From positions 1-6,395 of the forward strand of contig JBNKDD010000320.1 in assembly GCA_050288085.1 (NCBI GenBank): a stretch of DNA of 6,395 bases, in the 5' to 3' direction. Numbering within the stretch: position 1 is the first letter of the stretch; each line of letters begins with the position of its first letter. The position numbers and the translations under genes were made by a program. This document shows, piece by piece, positions 1-5,608 of the stretch. The DNA comes from JBNKDD01 sp050288085. Its GTDB lineage: Bacteria; Chloroflexota; Anaerolineae; Aggregatilineales; UBA3940. A model generated the notes under the pieces. The model was not told where the DNA came from, ran no database searches, and saw only the letters and a program-made list of their open reading frames with translations.

Positions 1-193
1 GGTCGGCGCACCGAACCGCGTTCTGTTCGATCACGTCCGGGTCGAAGGACATAATCGCATCCATCAGCGTTTCGAGATCGGTGGCTGGGCCGGTGAAGTA
101 CGTTTCGTAGTCCAGGTCTTCAGCCGCCCGCAGGAAACGAGTCGCTCCGGCTACATGTACACAGTCGCCCAATGCTGCTGCAAGGATTTTCAT
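1..193 (-). CDS. Cobalamin (B12)-binding-type protein, C-terminus cut off by window edge
   Basis: Only the first 64 residues are present. The start is the ATG at 193-191, preceded by an AAGGAA ribosome site about 8 nt upstream. The protein begins with a beta strand (MKILAAALG), then GDCVHVAG at residues 9-16, a helix, and YETYFTGPA at about 33-41, followed by an amphipathic helix ending in FDPDV. This is the order seen at the start of B12-binding Rossmann domains, where a His-x-x-Gly element supplies the lower axial cobalt ligand (candidate His13). The classical motif is D-x-H-x-x-G; here Asp and His are separated by two residues. It lies 18 nt downstream of the dehydrogenase gene and is very likely co-transcribed with it. 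Such proteins are usually small subunits or domains of B12-dependent mutases, methyltransferases or radical SAM enzymes; the partner is not in the window. The residues after DPDV (IEQNAVRCAD) are more polar than the hydrophobic strand expected there. The family call is fairly good; the reaction is unknown. Confidence 0.62.
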   Translation of the reverse strand, partial: MKILAAALGDCVHVAGATRFLRAAEDLDYETYFTGPATDLETLMDAIMSFDPDVIEQNAVRCAD

Positions 194-211
194 GGGCTGG
201 GTTCCTTAATC

Positions 212-1402
212 TTAATCGCCCATGCCGTAAGCATAGTTGGCACTTGACCTCTGCTGGGCCTGATCTCCCAGATCATCTTCATACATGGGCCGGGAGGTGT
301 GACCGTACATCACCAGGTTGGTGATCTCACCGACGCGCAGGCCGGTCAATCCCATCCGATCCAGGGTACGCCCACGGTGGCGGTAGTCGGTGCCATGTAT
401 CACGCAGGACAGTTGGATCATCGATTCGATTGCCCACACGTTCACTCCGAACTGCTTCCCTAACTCGGTGATCGGAACCAGGCTAAACGGTACATCCTCA
501 AAGATGTAGCGGTGACGCAGTGACCGGGGGGCTGAGATACCCCGGTAGCCGGGATTGTCGTGCATGGCTTCATACAGATTGTTGCCTGTTGCCGAGTAGG
601 CAGTTGCCAGCCATTCCTGGGCAGTCTGTGCCTGGATGCCCAAGGCGGCGGCAACCGTCACCCGCTCCCGGTCGATCACTTCCAGCACGTGTGCGGTGGA
701 TCGGGTTACCCCTTCGGTGTAAAACTGGAAATCACCCTGGGTGCGTTCGATCCAACCTGCGTTGAGCAGGGTCAACACCGGGTGAAAGACTGCACCCATG
801 TTGTTCAAACTGGTGTACAGGACATTAGGGGCGGCTACAAACTGGGGGTAAATCTCTTGTATGATATCCAGGACTTCGCTGGTACGGGTCGCCGGTAGGG
901 CAGCCAATGGTACGGTGTTCTTACGGCGAAATATCCGGGCCTCTGCCGGGCCGGTCGCACGGCTGGCAAATAATAGGGTTGCCGCTTCCGCGACGATCAC
1001 ATCCGTTGTGCAGCCGGACTCGGTCAGCACCTTGCGGAACTCTAATGCGCCGCCGGTTCGCCCAGGGTGGAGGACGATAATCTGGCCGTCCTCAAGATGA
1101 GGGGCACATTGACGGGCAATATCCGCATGGGCTGAGGCCGGTGTGACGACCATCAACAGTTTGCTGCCTTTGATGACATCCGTGATGTGACTGCTAACAG
1201 TTTTCAACTCACCGAAGACCAACTGCTCTTGCTCAAGTTGCAGTTCAATCCCGCCCCGTGCCTGGATGGCTTCGATATGTTGTTGTGTCCGGTTATATAG
1301 ACTGACGTGGTAACCGCGTGCCGCCAGGTCAGCGGCCATGGCTCGCCCTCCGTGCCCTGCTCCCAGGATAGCAATGCGAAGTTCACCTAGATCATTATGC
1401 AT
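212..1402 (-). CDS. NAD(P)-dependent octopine/nopaline dehydrogenase-family protein
   Basis: A 396-residue soluble dehydrogenase. The N-terminal Rossmann domain opens with RIAILGAGHGG (residues 9-19, dinucleotide-binding glycines) and contains LLMVVTPASAH (82-92) and IIVLHPGRTGG (108-118). The C-terminal all-helical domain has the family signature NNMGAVFHPVLTLLNAG (200-216). His207 aligns in context with the catalytic His of octopine dehydrogenases. Known members reductively condense an amino acid with a 2-oxo acid to an opine, or run the reverse oxidation; many bacterial members have no proven substrate and some are mislabelled as transhydrogenase subunits. The start at 1402 is chosen because AAGGAG lies 9 nt upstream and the Rossmann strand follows at once. 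An in-frame ATG at 1510 would add 36 non-conserved residues without a ribosome site. The gene is followed by a B12-type protein and preceded by a long leader. Length is normal for the family and no break is seen. The family is confident, the substrate unknown. Confidence 0.85.
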   Translation of the reverse strand: MHNDLGELRIAILGAGHGGRAMAADLAARGYHVSLYNRTQQHIEAIQARGGIELQLEQEQLVFGELKTVSSHITDVIKGSKLLMVVTPASAHADIARQCAPHLEDGQIIVLHPGRTGGALEFRKVLTESGCTTDVIVAEAATLLFASRATGPAEARIFRRKNTVPLAALPATRTSEVLDIIQEIYPQFVAAPNVLYTSLNNMGAVFHPVLTLLNAGWIERTQGDFQFYTEGVTRSTAHVLEVIDRERVTVAAALGIQAQTAQEWLATAYSATGNNLYEAMHDNPGYRGISAPRSLRHRYIFEDVPFSLVPITELGKQFGVNVWAIESMIQLSCVIHGTDYRHRGRTLDRMGLTGLRVGEITNLVMYGHTSRPMYEDDLGDQAQQRSSANYAYGMGD

Positions 1403-1411
1403 TGATGATTT

Positions 1412-1417
1412 CTCCTT
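1412..1417 (-). promoter_or_regulatory. Ribosome binding site fixing the dehydrogenase start
   Basis: The minus strand reads AAGGAG, 9 nt before the ATG at 1402-1400. The alternative in-frame ATG at 1510 has only CCAGAG directly before it, so this site decides the start. Confidence 0.8.
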
Positions 1418-1456
1418 ACAATATAAGCCAAATATGACTTGCAAGGTTCTACAGGC

Positions 1457-1468
1457 GTGCCGAAGCAC
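1457..1468 (-). repeat. UUCG-tetraloop hairpin in leader
   Basis: The minus strand reads GTGC-TTCG-GCAC, a four-pair stem closed by C-G around UUCG, one of the most stable RNA tetraloops. It sits 55-66 nt upstream of the dehydrogenase start. An overlapping alternative stem, AAGCA with TGCTT, lies just 5' of it and would compete for the same bases. Confidence 0.45.
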
Positions 1469-1576
1469 ATCACTGCTTGCGGACAATACAACGGAGGAGA
1501 TGCCAGTCATCTCTGGAAAAATGAAAACAGATTAATGATTTACTCGGCCTGGGTAGCCACTACCGATAGCATAAAT

Positions 1577-1600
1577 GACACCGGTCGGGTGACCGCTGCC
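1577..1600 (-). repeat. Inverted repeat / hairpin in leader
   Basis: On the minus strand, GGCA-G-CGGTC pairs with GACCG-G-TGTC across an ACCC loop. That gives 9 pairs, one of them G-U, with a single G-G mismatch. No T-run follows, so it does not look like an intrinsic terminator. It could be an RNA stem or a DNA operator. Confidence 0.5.
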
Positions 1601-1643
1601 ACTTGATGAGGAGTTTATTCTCTCTCTTGGCTTGATAAAAGGA

Positions 1644-1671
1644 TTGACCTTTACTCACCCGCCGTTATTAT
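1644..1671 (+). promoter_or_regulatory. Possible plus-strand promoter antisense to the methyltransferase
   Basis: The plus strand has TTGACC at 1644-1649 and TATTAT at 1666-1671, 16 nt apart, overlapping the minus-strand -10 box. A transcript would start near 1680 and run antisense into the 3' end of the methyltransferase gene. No supported plus-strand gene follows. It may be a chance by-product of the AT-rich -10 element. Confidence 0.2.
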
Positions 1672-1675
1672 ACCA
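1667..1675 (-). promoter_or_regulatory. Extended -10 promoter for the dehydrogenase / B12-protein operon
   Basis: The minus strand reads TGGTATAAT: a consensus TATAAT preceded by TG-N, the extended -10 form that can work without a good -35 box. The hexamer 17 nt upstream is TACGAA, a poor -35. It sits about 30 nt after the methyltransferase stop codon, in the only sizeable gap before the dehydrogenase, so it most likely gives that operon its own start. Transcription would begin near 1660. Confidence 0.5.
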
Positions 1676-1705
1676 TCGAATAGAGCAGGTTCGTAGTGAA
1701 GGTTT

Positions 1706-2410
1706 TCAGATGGTGACCGTCCAGATGCCGGTGCATTCCGGCAGAATCGTCAACTGCTCCGAGACAACGCGATCACCCAGCTCATCGCCAAAAAAGAAGC
1801 GGGTTAGCTCTTCGGCTTCTGCCACCGACTCGAAACGGTAATCGGTACGAATCCAGGATGGCATGAAACCGCAGTCTTGCTCCCAGTAGGTATATAATCG
1901 GGCCAATCCCTCACTGGGGATATGGGGCGTTTCGTAGCCGGTTCCCAGCGTTTCGAGCAGGATGATCGTGCCGCCTGGGCGCAGTACCCGCCGCATCTCA
2001 GCCAGCGCCTGATCGATCTCCTGATGCCAGCTATCCGGCTTCCAGGACATCGTATGTCCAAAGCTCCAGCCTTCGACGGCAAGATCGGCAGAGGAATCTT
2101 CTGCGGGGATGGCAGTATTTATGGCGGTAGCTGTTTGCCAGTTCGTTACACCCATTGCCTGAAGACTGCTGCTGGCGACCTTCAACATATGTGCTGAGGC
2201 ATCGAATGCCCGGATGCTGTTCACCAATGGAGCCATCAGTCGGGTTAACCGACCGGTTCCGGCCCCGCAGTCGATCACATCAAGCCCATCGAGCGGGCGG
2301 ATCGCCTGTAATGCCGAGAGGATGTTGCCCTGATAATCTTCACGTTGAATCAGCCGGTCATATTGATCAGCCTGATTCTGGTAAATATGCTGAAAATGAT
2401 CGTTTGTCAT
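1706..2410 (-). CDS. Class I SAM-dependent methyltransferase (Methyltransf_11-like)
   Basis: A 234-residue soluble protein with a complete class I methyltransferase core. Motif I is VIDCGAGTGRLT (residues 45-56, the SAM-binding glycine loop). The acidic residue after strand 2 is D70 in AFDAS, expected to hold the ribose hydroxyls. Motif IV is SADLAVEGWSFGH at about 107-119, and the post-IV turn is LRPGGTIILLET (143-154). The C-terminal part (TYWEQDCGFMPSWIRTDYRF, about 174-193) is rich in aromatics and probably forms the acceptor pocket or lid. The substrate cannot be read from sequence; small molecules are as likely as proteins. It starts 6 nt after the stop of the upstream C39-like gene with only a weak GAAG ribosome site, which suggests translational coupling and a shared job. 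It is the last gene of the three-gene minus-strand cluster. No clear terminator follows, so some read-through into the next operon is possible. The fold is confident, the substrate unknown. Confidence 0.85.
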   Translation of the reverse strand: MTNDHFQHIYQNQADQYDRLIQREDYQGNILSALQAIRPLDGLDVIDCGAGTGRLTRLMAPLVNSIRAFDASAHMLKVASSSLQAMGVTNWQTATAINTAIPAEDSSADLAVEGWSFGHTMSWKPDSWHQEIDQALAEMRRVLRPGGTIILLETLGTGYETPHIPSEGLARLYTYWEQDCGFMPSWIRTDYRFESVAEAEELTRFFFGDELGDRVVSEQLTILPECTGIWTVTI

Positions 2411-2416
2411 GAGGCT

Positions 2417-3172
2417 TCAATTCTGGGGGGTGACCACCACCACGTTGTTTGATCCAATCAGGGGGATGTTGAATCCCCACGCCGCCCGGAAATCTTCATC
2501 CGGCATCCAGTGTAAGTGCCCGTATCCCGGCACATCGGTGATATGCCCATCGATCCACCAGTTGAGCAAACCCCAGGGCGTCGGGAGTGAACCCTCCGGG
2601 GTGTCAATAGTCCGGGTTGGATCATAGGCTGCCAGCACCATCACCAGCGCCTCAAAGGGATGATCCATATTGCCGGAGAACGATCCAACCAGCGGAAATC
2701 CCATCAACGAGCCATCCGGGTGGACGATCTGCGGGCGGGTCGAATCCTTCCAGCCGACCGTCACCAATTGGAGCGTATCCGGTTGTTGGAGGTTGGCAAG
2801 CAGAATTTTGCCGGTTGCCTGCTTGATCGCCTTAGCTTTCACACGGAACCGGCGTGACTTGCCCAACCATTCGACCAGGCTGGCCTGCTGCTTGGGAGTC
2901 ATCGGGCCACCGGGCCATAGACGGCGGCCTTTCCCAAAGAGCAGTCCCGGCAGCCCGATCAGAAAGCCGGTGTGCATGGCCGTCCATCGATTACTGGCGG
3001 CAGCAACCTGCGTATAATCGACCTTCCGCCCGTCGCGCAGAAGGCTGATCGCCGCGGCTGCTGCATAAGCACCGGAGTCGTTTTCAACGCCCTGGTGCTT
3101 TTGAAACGTGGATAGGTATTCTTCTGTATGCCCGCCCCAGTAGATCGGGGTTGAAGGGAGTTCTGTTTCCAT
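2417..3172 (-). CDS. C39-like papain-fold paralogue lacking the catalytic residues (pseudo-peptidase)
   Basis: A 251-residue cytosolic protein, clearly a tandem paralogue of the gene just upstream. Shared blocks include GRRLWPGGPMTPKQQ (82-96), QQPDTLQLVTVGW (129-141), HPFEALVMVLAAYDP (171-185), TPWGLLNWWIDG (198-209), and PGYGHLHWM and NIPLIGSN near the C-terminus. The upstream copy has a C39-type set of Gln, Cys, His and Asn. Here Gln27 is kept, but the Cys position is Ser33 (NDSG), the His position is Leu176 (FEALVM) and the Asn before TPWG is Pro197. The codons TCC at 3076-3074 and CTG at 2647-2645 were checked. The reading frame is intact and structural blocks are retained, so this looks like selection for a non-catalytic role such as binding, regulation or a heteromer, not random decay. 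The start lies 6 nt after the upstream stop, with no strong ribosome site, implying coupling. Assignment to the C39 superfamily is inferred from the sister protein. Confidence 0.7.
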   Translation of the reverse strand: METELPSTPIYWGGHTEEYLSTFQKHQGVENDSGAYAAAAAISLLRDGRKVDYTQVAAASNRWTAMHTGFLIGLPGLLFGKGRRLWPGGPMTPKQQASLVEWLGKSRRFRVKAKAIKQATGKILLANLQQPDTLQLVTVGWKDSTRPQIVHPDGSLMGFPLVGSFSGNMDHPFEALVMVLAAYDPTRTIDTPEGSLPTPWGLLNWWIDGHITDVPGYGHLHWMPDEDFRAAWGFNIPLIGSNNVVVVTPQN

Positions 3173-3391
3173 CGGTATCTAGGGCTGGTCCTCCATCCGG
3201 TCAGTGCGTGTCCGGGCCTGTGATTCTGGAATTGGGTGCTTCGAGATAACGGCCATATTGCTGCCTACCAGTGGAATGTCATATAGCCAGGCATCCTGGA
3301 ATTCTTTGTCCGTCATCCAGAAGATGTTGCCATACCCGTCGGTTGACTTGTCCCGCCCATCCACCAGCCAGTTGAGCAGTCCCCAGGGCGT
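2558..3391. repeat. Tandem paralogue duplication, best-conserved DNA block
   Basis: The 24-nt segments 2558-2581 and 3368-3391 match at 22 positions in the same orientation. Both encode the TPWGLLNW block of the two C39-like genes. This is what remains at DNA level of a gene duplication; elsewhere the copies are recognisable mainly as protein. Confidence 0.6.
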
Positions 3392-3946
3392 ATTCATGGT
3401 GAGATCGCCGTGTTTGTTGCGCCGTTCGGGATCGTGTGCGGCCAGCAGCATAACATGTGCCTCGAAAGGATTCTCGATTTTCCCCACGATTGATCCCACC
3501 GTCAGCCTGATCAGTTTCCCATTGGTATGGAACATTTTCGGCTCGTGATCTTGATCCCATCCGATGGTGACCAGCACGGCGGTATCAGGCTGTTTGAGGT
3601 AATTAAGCAGATCGCCGGTTGTGCCCAGCATGTGTTTGCCATGAAGTTTCAGGCCGTGCTTTTTGCCTGCCTCGATGGCTAATTCTACCTGCTGCTTGGG
3701 CGTGGTTGGGCCACCCGGCCATAACCGCCGACTTTTCCCCCCCAGTCCAAGAGTCGCTATTGTGTGCAGAAGGGTTTTCTTATTGGCAAGCGCAACAACT
3801 TCTTCATAATCAAGCTGTCTGTCCAATAATAAACTGATCGCTGCCCCTACCGAATATTCCCCGCAGTTATTGGTGTCTTCCTGGGGGCGTTGGAATCTGG
3901 ATAGATGTTTTTCGTCATACCCGCCGGTGTATATTTTTTGTGACAT
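3179..3946 (-). CDS. C39-like (papain-fold) cysteine peptidase or acyltransferase, putatively active
   Basis: A 255-residue protein beginning MSQKIYTGGY. The call rests on the spacing of candidate catalytic residues: Gln22 six residues before Cys28 in QEDTNNCGEYSVGAAISLL (oxyanion Gln and nucleophile at the start of a long helix, as in C39-like peptidases), then His164 in NPFEAHVMLLAAHDP and Asn185 in MNTPWG, the His and Asp/Asn pair expected on the later beta strands. There is no signal peptide, transmembrane segment or ABC-exporter fusion, so it is probably cytosolic and not a bacteriocin-leader peptidase of the transporter type. It heads a cluster with its degenerate paralogue (6 nt downstream) and a methyltransferase. 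The start at 3946 is supported by GGAGGAG upstream and by alignment with the paralogue; an in-frame ATG at 4018 would add 24 residues without a ribosome site. Substrate unknown. Alternatives are a transglutaminase-like or amide-forming enzyme of the same fold. Fold confidence is moderate; the exact family is not recognised. Confidence 0.65.
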   Translation of the reverse strand: MSQKIYTGGYDEKHLSRFQRPQEDTNNCGEYSVGAAISLLLDRQLDYEEVVALANKKTLLHTIATLGLGGKSRRLWPGGPTTPKQQVELAIEAGKKHGLKLHGKHMLGTTGDLLNYLKQPDTAVLVTIGWDQDHEPKMFHTNGKLIRLTVGSIVGKIENPFEAHVMLLAAHDPERRNKHGDLTMNTPWGLLNWLVDGRDKSTDGYGNIFWMTDKEFQDAWLYDIPLVGSNMAVISKHPIPESQARTRTDRMEDQP

Positions 3947-3957
3947 GGTGATCTGCT

Positions 3958-3964
3958 CTCCTCC
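3958..3964 (-). promoter_or_regulatory. Ribosome binding site fixing the start of the first C39-like gene
   Basis: The minus strand reads GGAGGAG, 11 nt before the ATG at 3946-3944. The upstream in-frame ATG at 4018 has no purine-rich site before it, so translation most likely begins at 3946. Confidence 0.75.
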
Positions 3965-4040
3965 GAAGGATATACTTTCCGCTGCAATCAATCCTACAGC
4001 AAAAATGCTTACATGCATAATGATTTTGCCGGAGGGAATG

Positions 4041-4049
4041 TGGTATCAT
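4041..4049 (+). promoter_or_regulatory. Extended -10 promoter for the phosphatase-kinase operon
   Basis: The plus strand reads TGGTATCAT, an extended -10 element with one mismatch to TATAAT. It differs by one base from the TGGTATAAT promoter at 1675-1667. A start near 4056 leaves a leader of about 30 nt with AAGGAA at about 4074-4079 before the ATG. No convincing -35 box is seen. It lies in the 139-nt divergent gap between the C39-like gene and the phosphatase; no convincing minus-strand promoter was found in that gap. Confidence 0.4.
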
Positions 4050-4085
4050 TATCCAGTTCGTACCGGATAGATAAGGAATTAAAAT

Positions 4086-4547
4086 ATGGTGCATGTAGTT
4101 TTTGTATGTTTAGGTAACATTTGCCGGTCGCCGATGGCCGAGGCGATCTTTCGGGATATGGTTAATCGCCAGGGATTGTCCGATAAAATCAGCGTCGATT
4201 CGACCGGGACGAGTTCATATCATGTCGGTGAACGTCCCCACCGTGGAACGCGCAAAGTGCTGAAAGAGCACGGGATCGAATATGATCACCGGGCGCGGCA
4301 GTTCACCCACCGTGACCTGGGCGATGCCGACTATGTGATTGCGATGGACAACTCCAACTTCAACGCCGTAAAGCGGATGGGACGGAGCAACGCGGAAGTC
4401 AAGCGTTTGCTCGATTTTGCTGAAGGGGTTAACTTCACCGATGTGCCCGATCCCTACTATGAGGGCGGCTTCGACCGGGTCTACAACCTGGTTGAGGCAG
4501 GGTGTAACGGCTTGCTTGCCCATATCCGGGAGAAAGAAGGAATTTAG
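4086..4547 (+). CDS. Low-molecular-weight protein-tyrosine-phosphatase family protein
   Basis: A 153-residue cytosolic enzyme of normal family length. The P-loop CLGNICRSP spans residues 8-16, with nucleophile Cys8 and phosphate-binding Arg14 (the C-x5-R-S signature). The general acid Asp122 is in the PDPYY loop (121-125), followed by the usual C-terminal helix. All catalytic residues are present. The family hydrolyses phosphotyrosine or small phosphomonoesters; arginine-phosphate phosphatases and arsenate reductases share the fold. The kinase gene starts 3 nt after the stop, with its ribosome site inside this gene's 3' end, so the two are almost certainly translated together. Bacterial fructosamine-kinase homologues are known to neighbour such phosphatases, and the phosphatase partners have been proposed to act on sugar-phosphate-derived ketosamines instead of phosphotyrosine. 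That role is the likeliest here, by context only. The start is supported by AAGGAA about 6 nt upstream. Confidence 0.9.
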   Translation: MVHVVFVCLGNICRSPMAEAIFRDMVNRQGLSDKISVDSTGTSSYHVGERPHRGTRKVLKEHGIEYDHRARQFTHRDLGDADYVIAMDNSNFNAVKRMGRSNAEVKRLLDFAEGVNFTDVPDPYYEGGFDRVYNLVEAGCNGLLAHIREKEGI

Positions 4548-4550
4548 ATC

Positions 4551-5444
4551 ATGCTGCCTGCCAACCTTTCGACGGCGCTGGAGTCCTGTCTACAGGAGGC
4601 AGGCGATCATCATCCTATCGACCGGGTACAACCTGTCGGTGGGGGGGATATCAATCAGGCGGCCAGCATTACTACTTCAAAGGGACGGTACTTTGTTAAG
4701 TGGCATCATTCGCCACCACCCCGTTTTTTCGAATGTGAAGCGCGGGGAGTGCAGTTATTAGGCCAACCGGGAGTGGTGCGTGTCCCGACCGTGATCGGTT
4801 ATGGTGATGTGTCGGGAAGCCGCACCGCCTTCTTGATCCTCGATTGGATTGAGCGGGGAGGCAGCAAACACAGCGGAGCGGCGGAGCAGTTAGGCCGGGA
4901 ACTGGCCGAATTACACCTGATTCGGCAGGAGCGCTACGGCCTGGATCATGATAATTACATCGGGCGGATGCCCCAACCGAACACCCCCTCCGATTCCTGG
5001 CTGGATTTTTACCGCGATCAACGGCTGGGGGCACAGCGCGAATTGGCCCGGAAGCATGGCCGCCTCCCGGCGCAGCGTGAGAAGCGCCTCAACCAATTGA
5101 TGGACTCGCTGGATCAATGGATTGACGAATCGTTATGCCAGCCTTCGATCTTGCATGGTGACCTGTGGGGCGGTAACTGGATGGTCGATTCAGCGGGGCA
5201 GCCCTACCTGATCGACCCGGCGGTTTACATCGGAGATCGGGAAGCAGACCTGGCGATGACGGCCTTGTTTGGCGGCTTCCCCCAGAGCTTTTATGATGCT
5301 TATCACGAGGTCTTTCCTCTTGCGCCCGGTTATGCCGAGCGCCAACCTCTGTATAAACTCTATCACCTGCTCAACCACCTGAACCTGTTTGGGGAAGGGT
5401 ATGGTGGGTCGGTGGATGGAATCCTCAAACAATATACCCGCTGA
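4551..5444 (+). CDS. Fructosamine/ketosamine-3-kinase family protein
   Basis: A 297-residue protein of the aminoglycoside-phosphotransferase-like kinase fold, with family length. Seen in order: a Gly-rich nucleotide loop GGGDINQ (30-36); the ATP-binding Lys50 in RYFVKWH with partner Glu in FECEARG (61 or 63); ELAELH (118-122); the catalytic loop LHGDLWGGN (201-209) with base Asp204; and the metal-binding Asp222 in LIDPAVYIGDREADLAM. The HGDLWGGN and IDPAVYxGDREAD strings are typical of fructosamine-3-kinases. These enzymes phosphorylate C3 of protein- or amine-bound ketosugars, making the adduct unstable so that the amine is freed; bacterial members tested tend to prefer ribulosamines or erythrulosamines. 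The neighbouring phosphatase fits this repair pathway. The Gly-rich loop has no Cys, so the P-loop disulfide switch described for some eukaryotic homologues should be absent. The start uses the AAGGAA inside the phosphatase end. A hairpin terminator follows. Confidence 0.9.
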   Translation: MLPANLSTALESCLQEAGDHHPIDRVQPVGGGDINQAASITTSKGRYFVKWHHSPPPRFFECEARGVQLLGQPGVVRVPTVIGYGDVSGSRTAFLILDWIERGGSKHSGAAEQLGRELAELHLIRQERYGLDHDNYIGRMPQPNTPSDSWLDFYRDQRLGAQRELARKHGRLPAQREKRLNQLMDSLDQWIDESLCQPSILHGDLWGGNWMVDSAGQPYLIDPAVYIGDREADLAMTALFGGFPQSFYDAYHEVFPLAPGYAERQPLYKLYHLLNHLNLFGEGYGGSVDGILKQYTR

Positions 5445-5479
5445 AAATATGATTTAACATTCTCTGTAATCGTTACCCT

Positions 5480-5505
5480 CCCCGACCACTCGATGCCGGG
5501 GTTTT
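5480..5505 (+). terminator. Intrinsic terminator of the phosphatase-kinase operon
   Basis: CCCCG (5480-5484) pairs with CGGGG (5497-5501) across a 12-nt loop, directly followed by TTTT. It lies 35 nt after the kinase stop. The short stem and four-T tail make it moderate in strength. Confidence 0.6.
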
Positions 5506-5608
5506 GTGATTCCGGGGCAGATTTTACACTTTATTTACAAATTGCTGCTTCTTTTATCACAACTTCGGATTATGCTTTCTGAAACGATGAAATAAGGAGT
5601 TTTGGAGA
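5506..5608 (+). promoter_or_regulatory. AT-rich upstream region of the membrane-protein operon
   Basis: This gap must contain the promoter of the next operon if the terminator works. TTTACA occurs twice (5523-5528 and 5534-5539) and TATGCT lies at 5571-5576, but no hexamer pair has standard spacing, so no exact promoter is assigned. The ribosome site AAGGAG at 5594-5599, 9 nt before the ATG, is clear; a second GGAG lies immediately before the start. Confidence 0.3.

Larger units (their letters stand above)
1403..1666 (-). other. Long, potentially structured 5' leader of the dehydrogenase operon
   Basis: No gene is supported between the methyltransferase stop (1706) and the dehydrogenase start (1402). 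If transcription starts about 7 nt after the -10 box at 1672-1667, the leader is about 255 nt. On the minus strand it holds several short inverted repeats: a hairpin at 1600-1577 (GGCA-G-CGGTC, loop ACCC, GACCG-G-TGTC); GGTAG-TGG-CTACC at 1564-1552; ACTC (1614-1611) pairing with GAGT (1545-1542) around both; and GTGC-TTCG-GCAC at 1468-1457, a cUUCGg tetraloop. The tetraloop exists only in the minus-strand RNA, which supports that transcript direction. The conserved cores of SAM-I, cobalamin, TPP, glycine, lysine or T-box RNAs were not recognised. It could be a cis-regulatory RNA or ordinary leader sequence with chance pairing. Confidence 0.4.

Noticed and set aside
1403..1510. 36-residue N-terminal extension of the dehydrogenase from an ATG at 1510
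   Set aside because: There is no ribosome site before 1510, while AAGGAG precedes 1402. The extension is not family-like and would delay the Rossmann strand that normally opens the protein.
1540..1572. 10-codon minus-strand ORF in the leader (possible leader peptide)
   Set aside because: No ribosome site, no runs of regulatory codons, and it overlaps the GGTAG/CTACC stem. A chance ORF is more likely.
1577..1600. Hairpin as terminator of the methyltransferase cluster
   Set aside because: No T-run follows it on the minus strand, and it lies downstream of a strong -10 element. The T-rich stretch at about 1530-1515 is not next to a GC stem.
1541..1640. SAM-I or cobalamin riboswitch, suggested by ATCAAG and ACCCGACCGG-like strings
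   Set aside because: The essential conserved core segments of either class could not be found in order on either strand.
2155..3048. Several plus-strand ORFs of 65-115 codons opposite the C39-like and methyltransferase genes
   Set aside because: They mirror well-supported minus-strand genes, show biased Arg/Pro/Ser-rich composition, and lack ribosome sites and recognisable motifs.
3947..4018. 24-residue extension of the first C39-like protein, mildly hydrophobic like a signal peptide
   Set aside because: There is no ribosome site at 4018, no basic residues before the hydrophobic stretch, and the paralogue starts at the equivalent of 3946, which has GGAGGAG upstream.
4696..5432. Minus-strand ORFs opposite the kinase gene
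   Set aside because: The plus-strand kinase has complete motifs throughout this span. The antisense frames have none.
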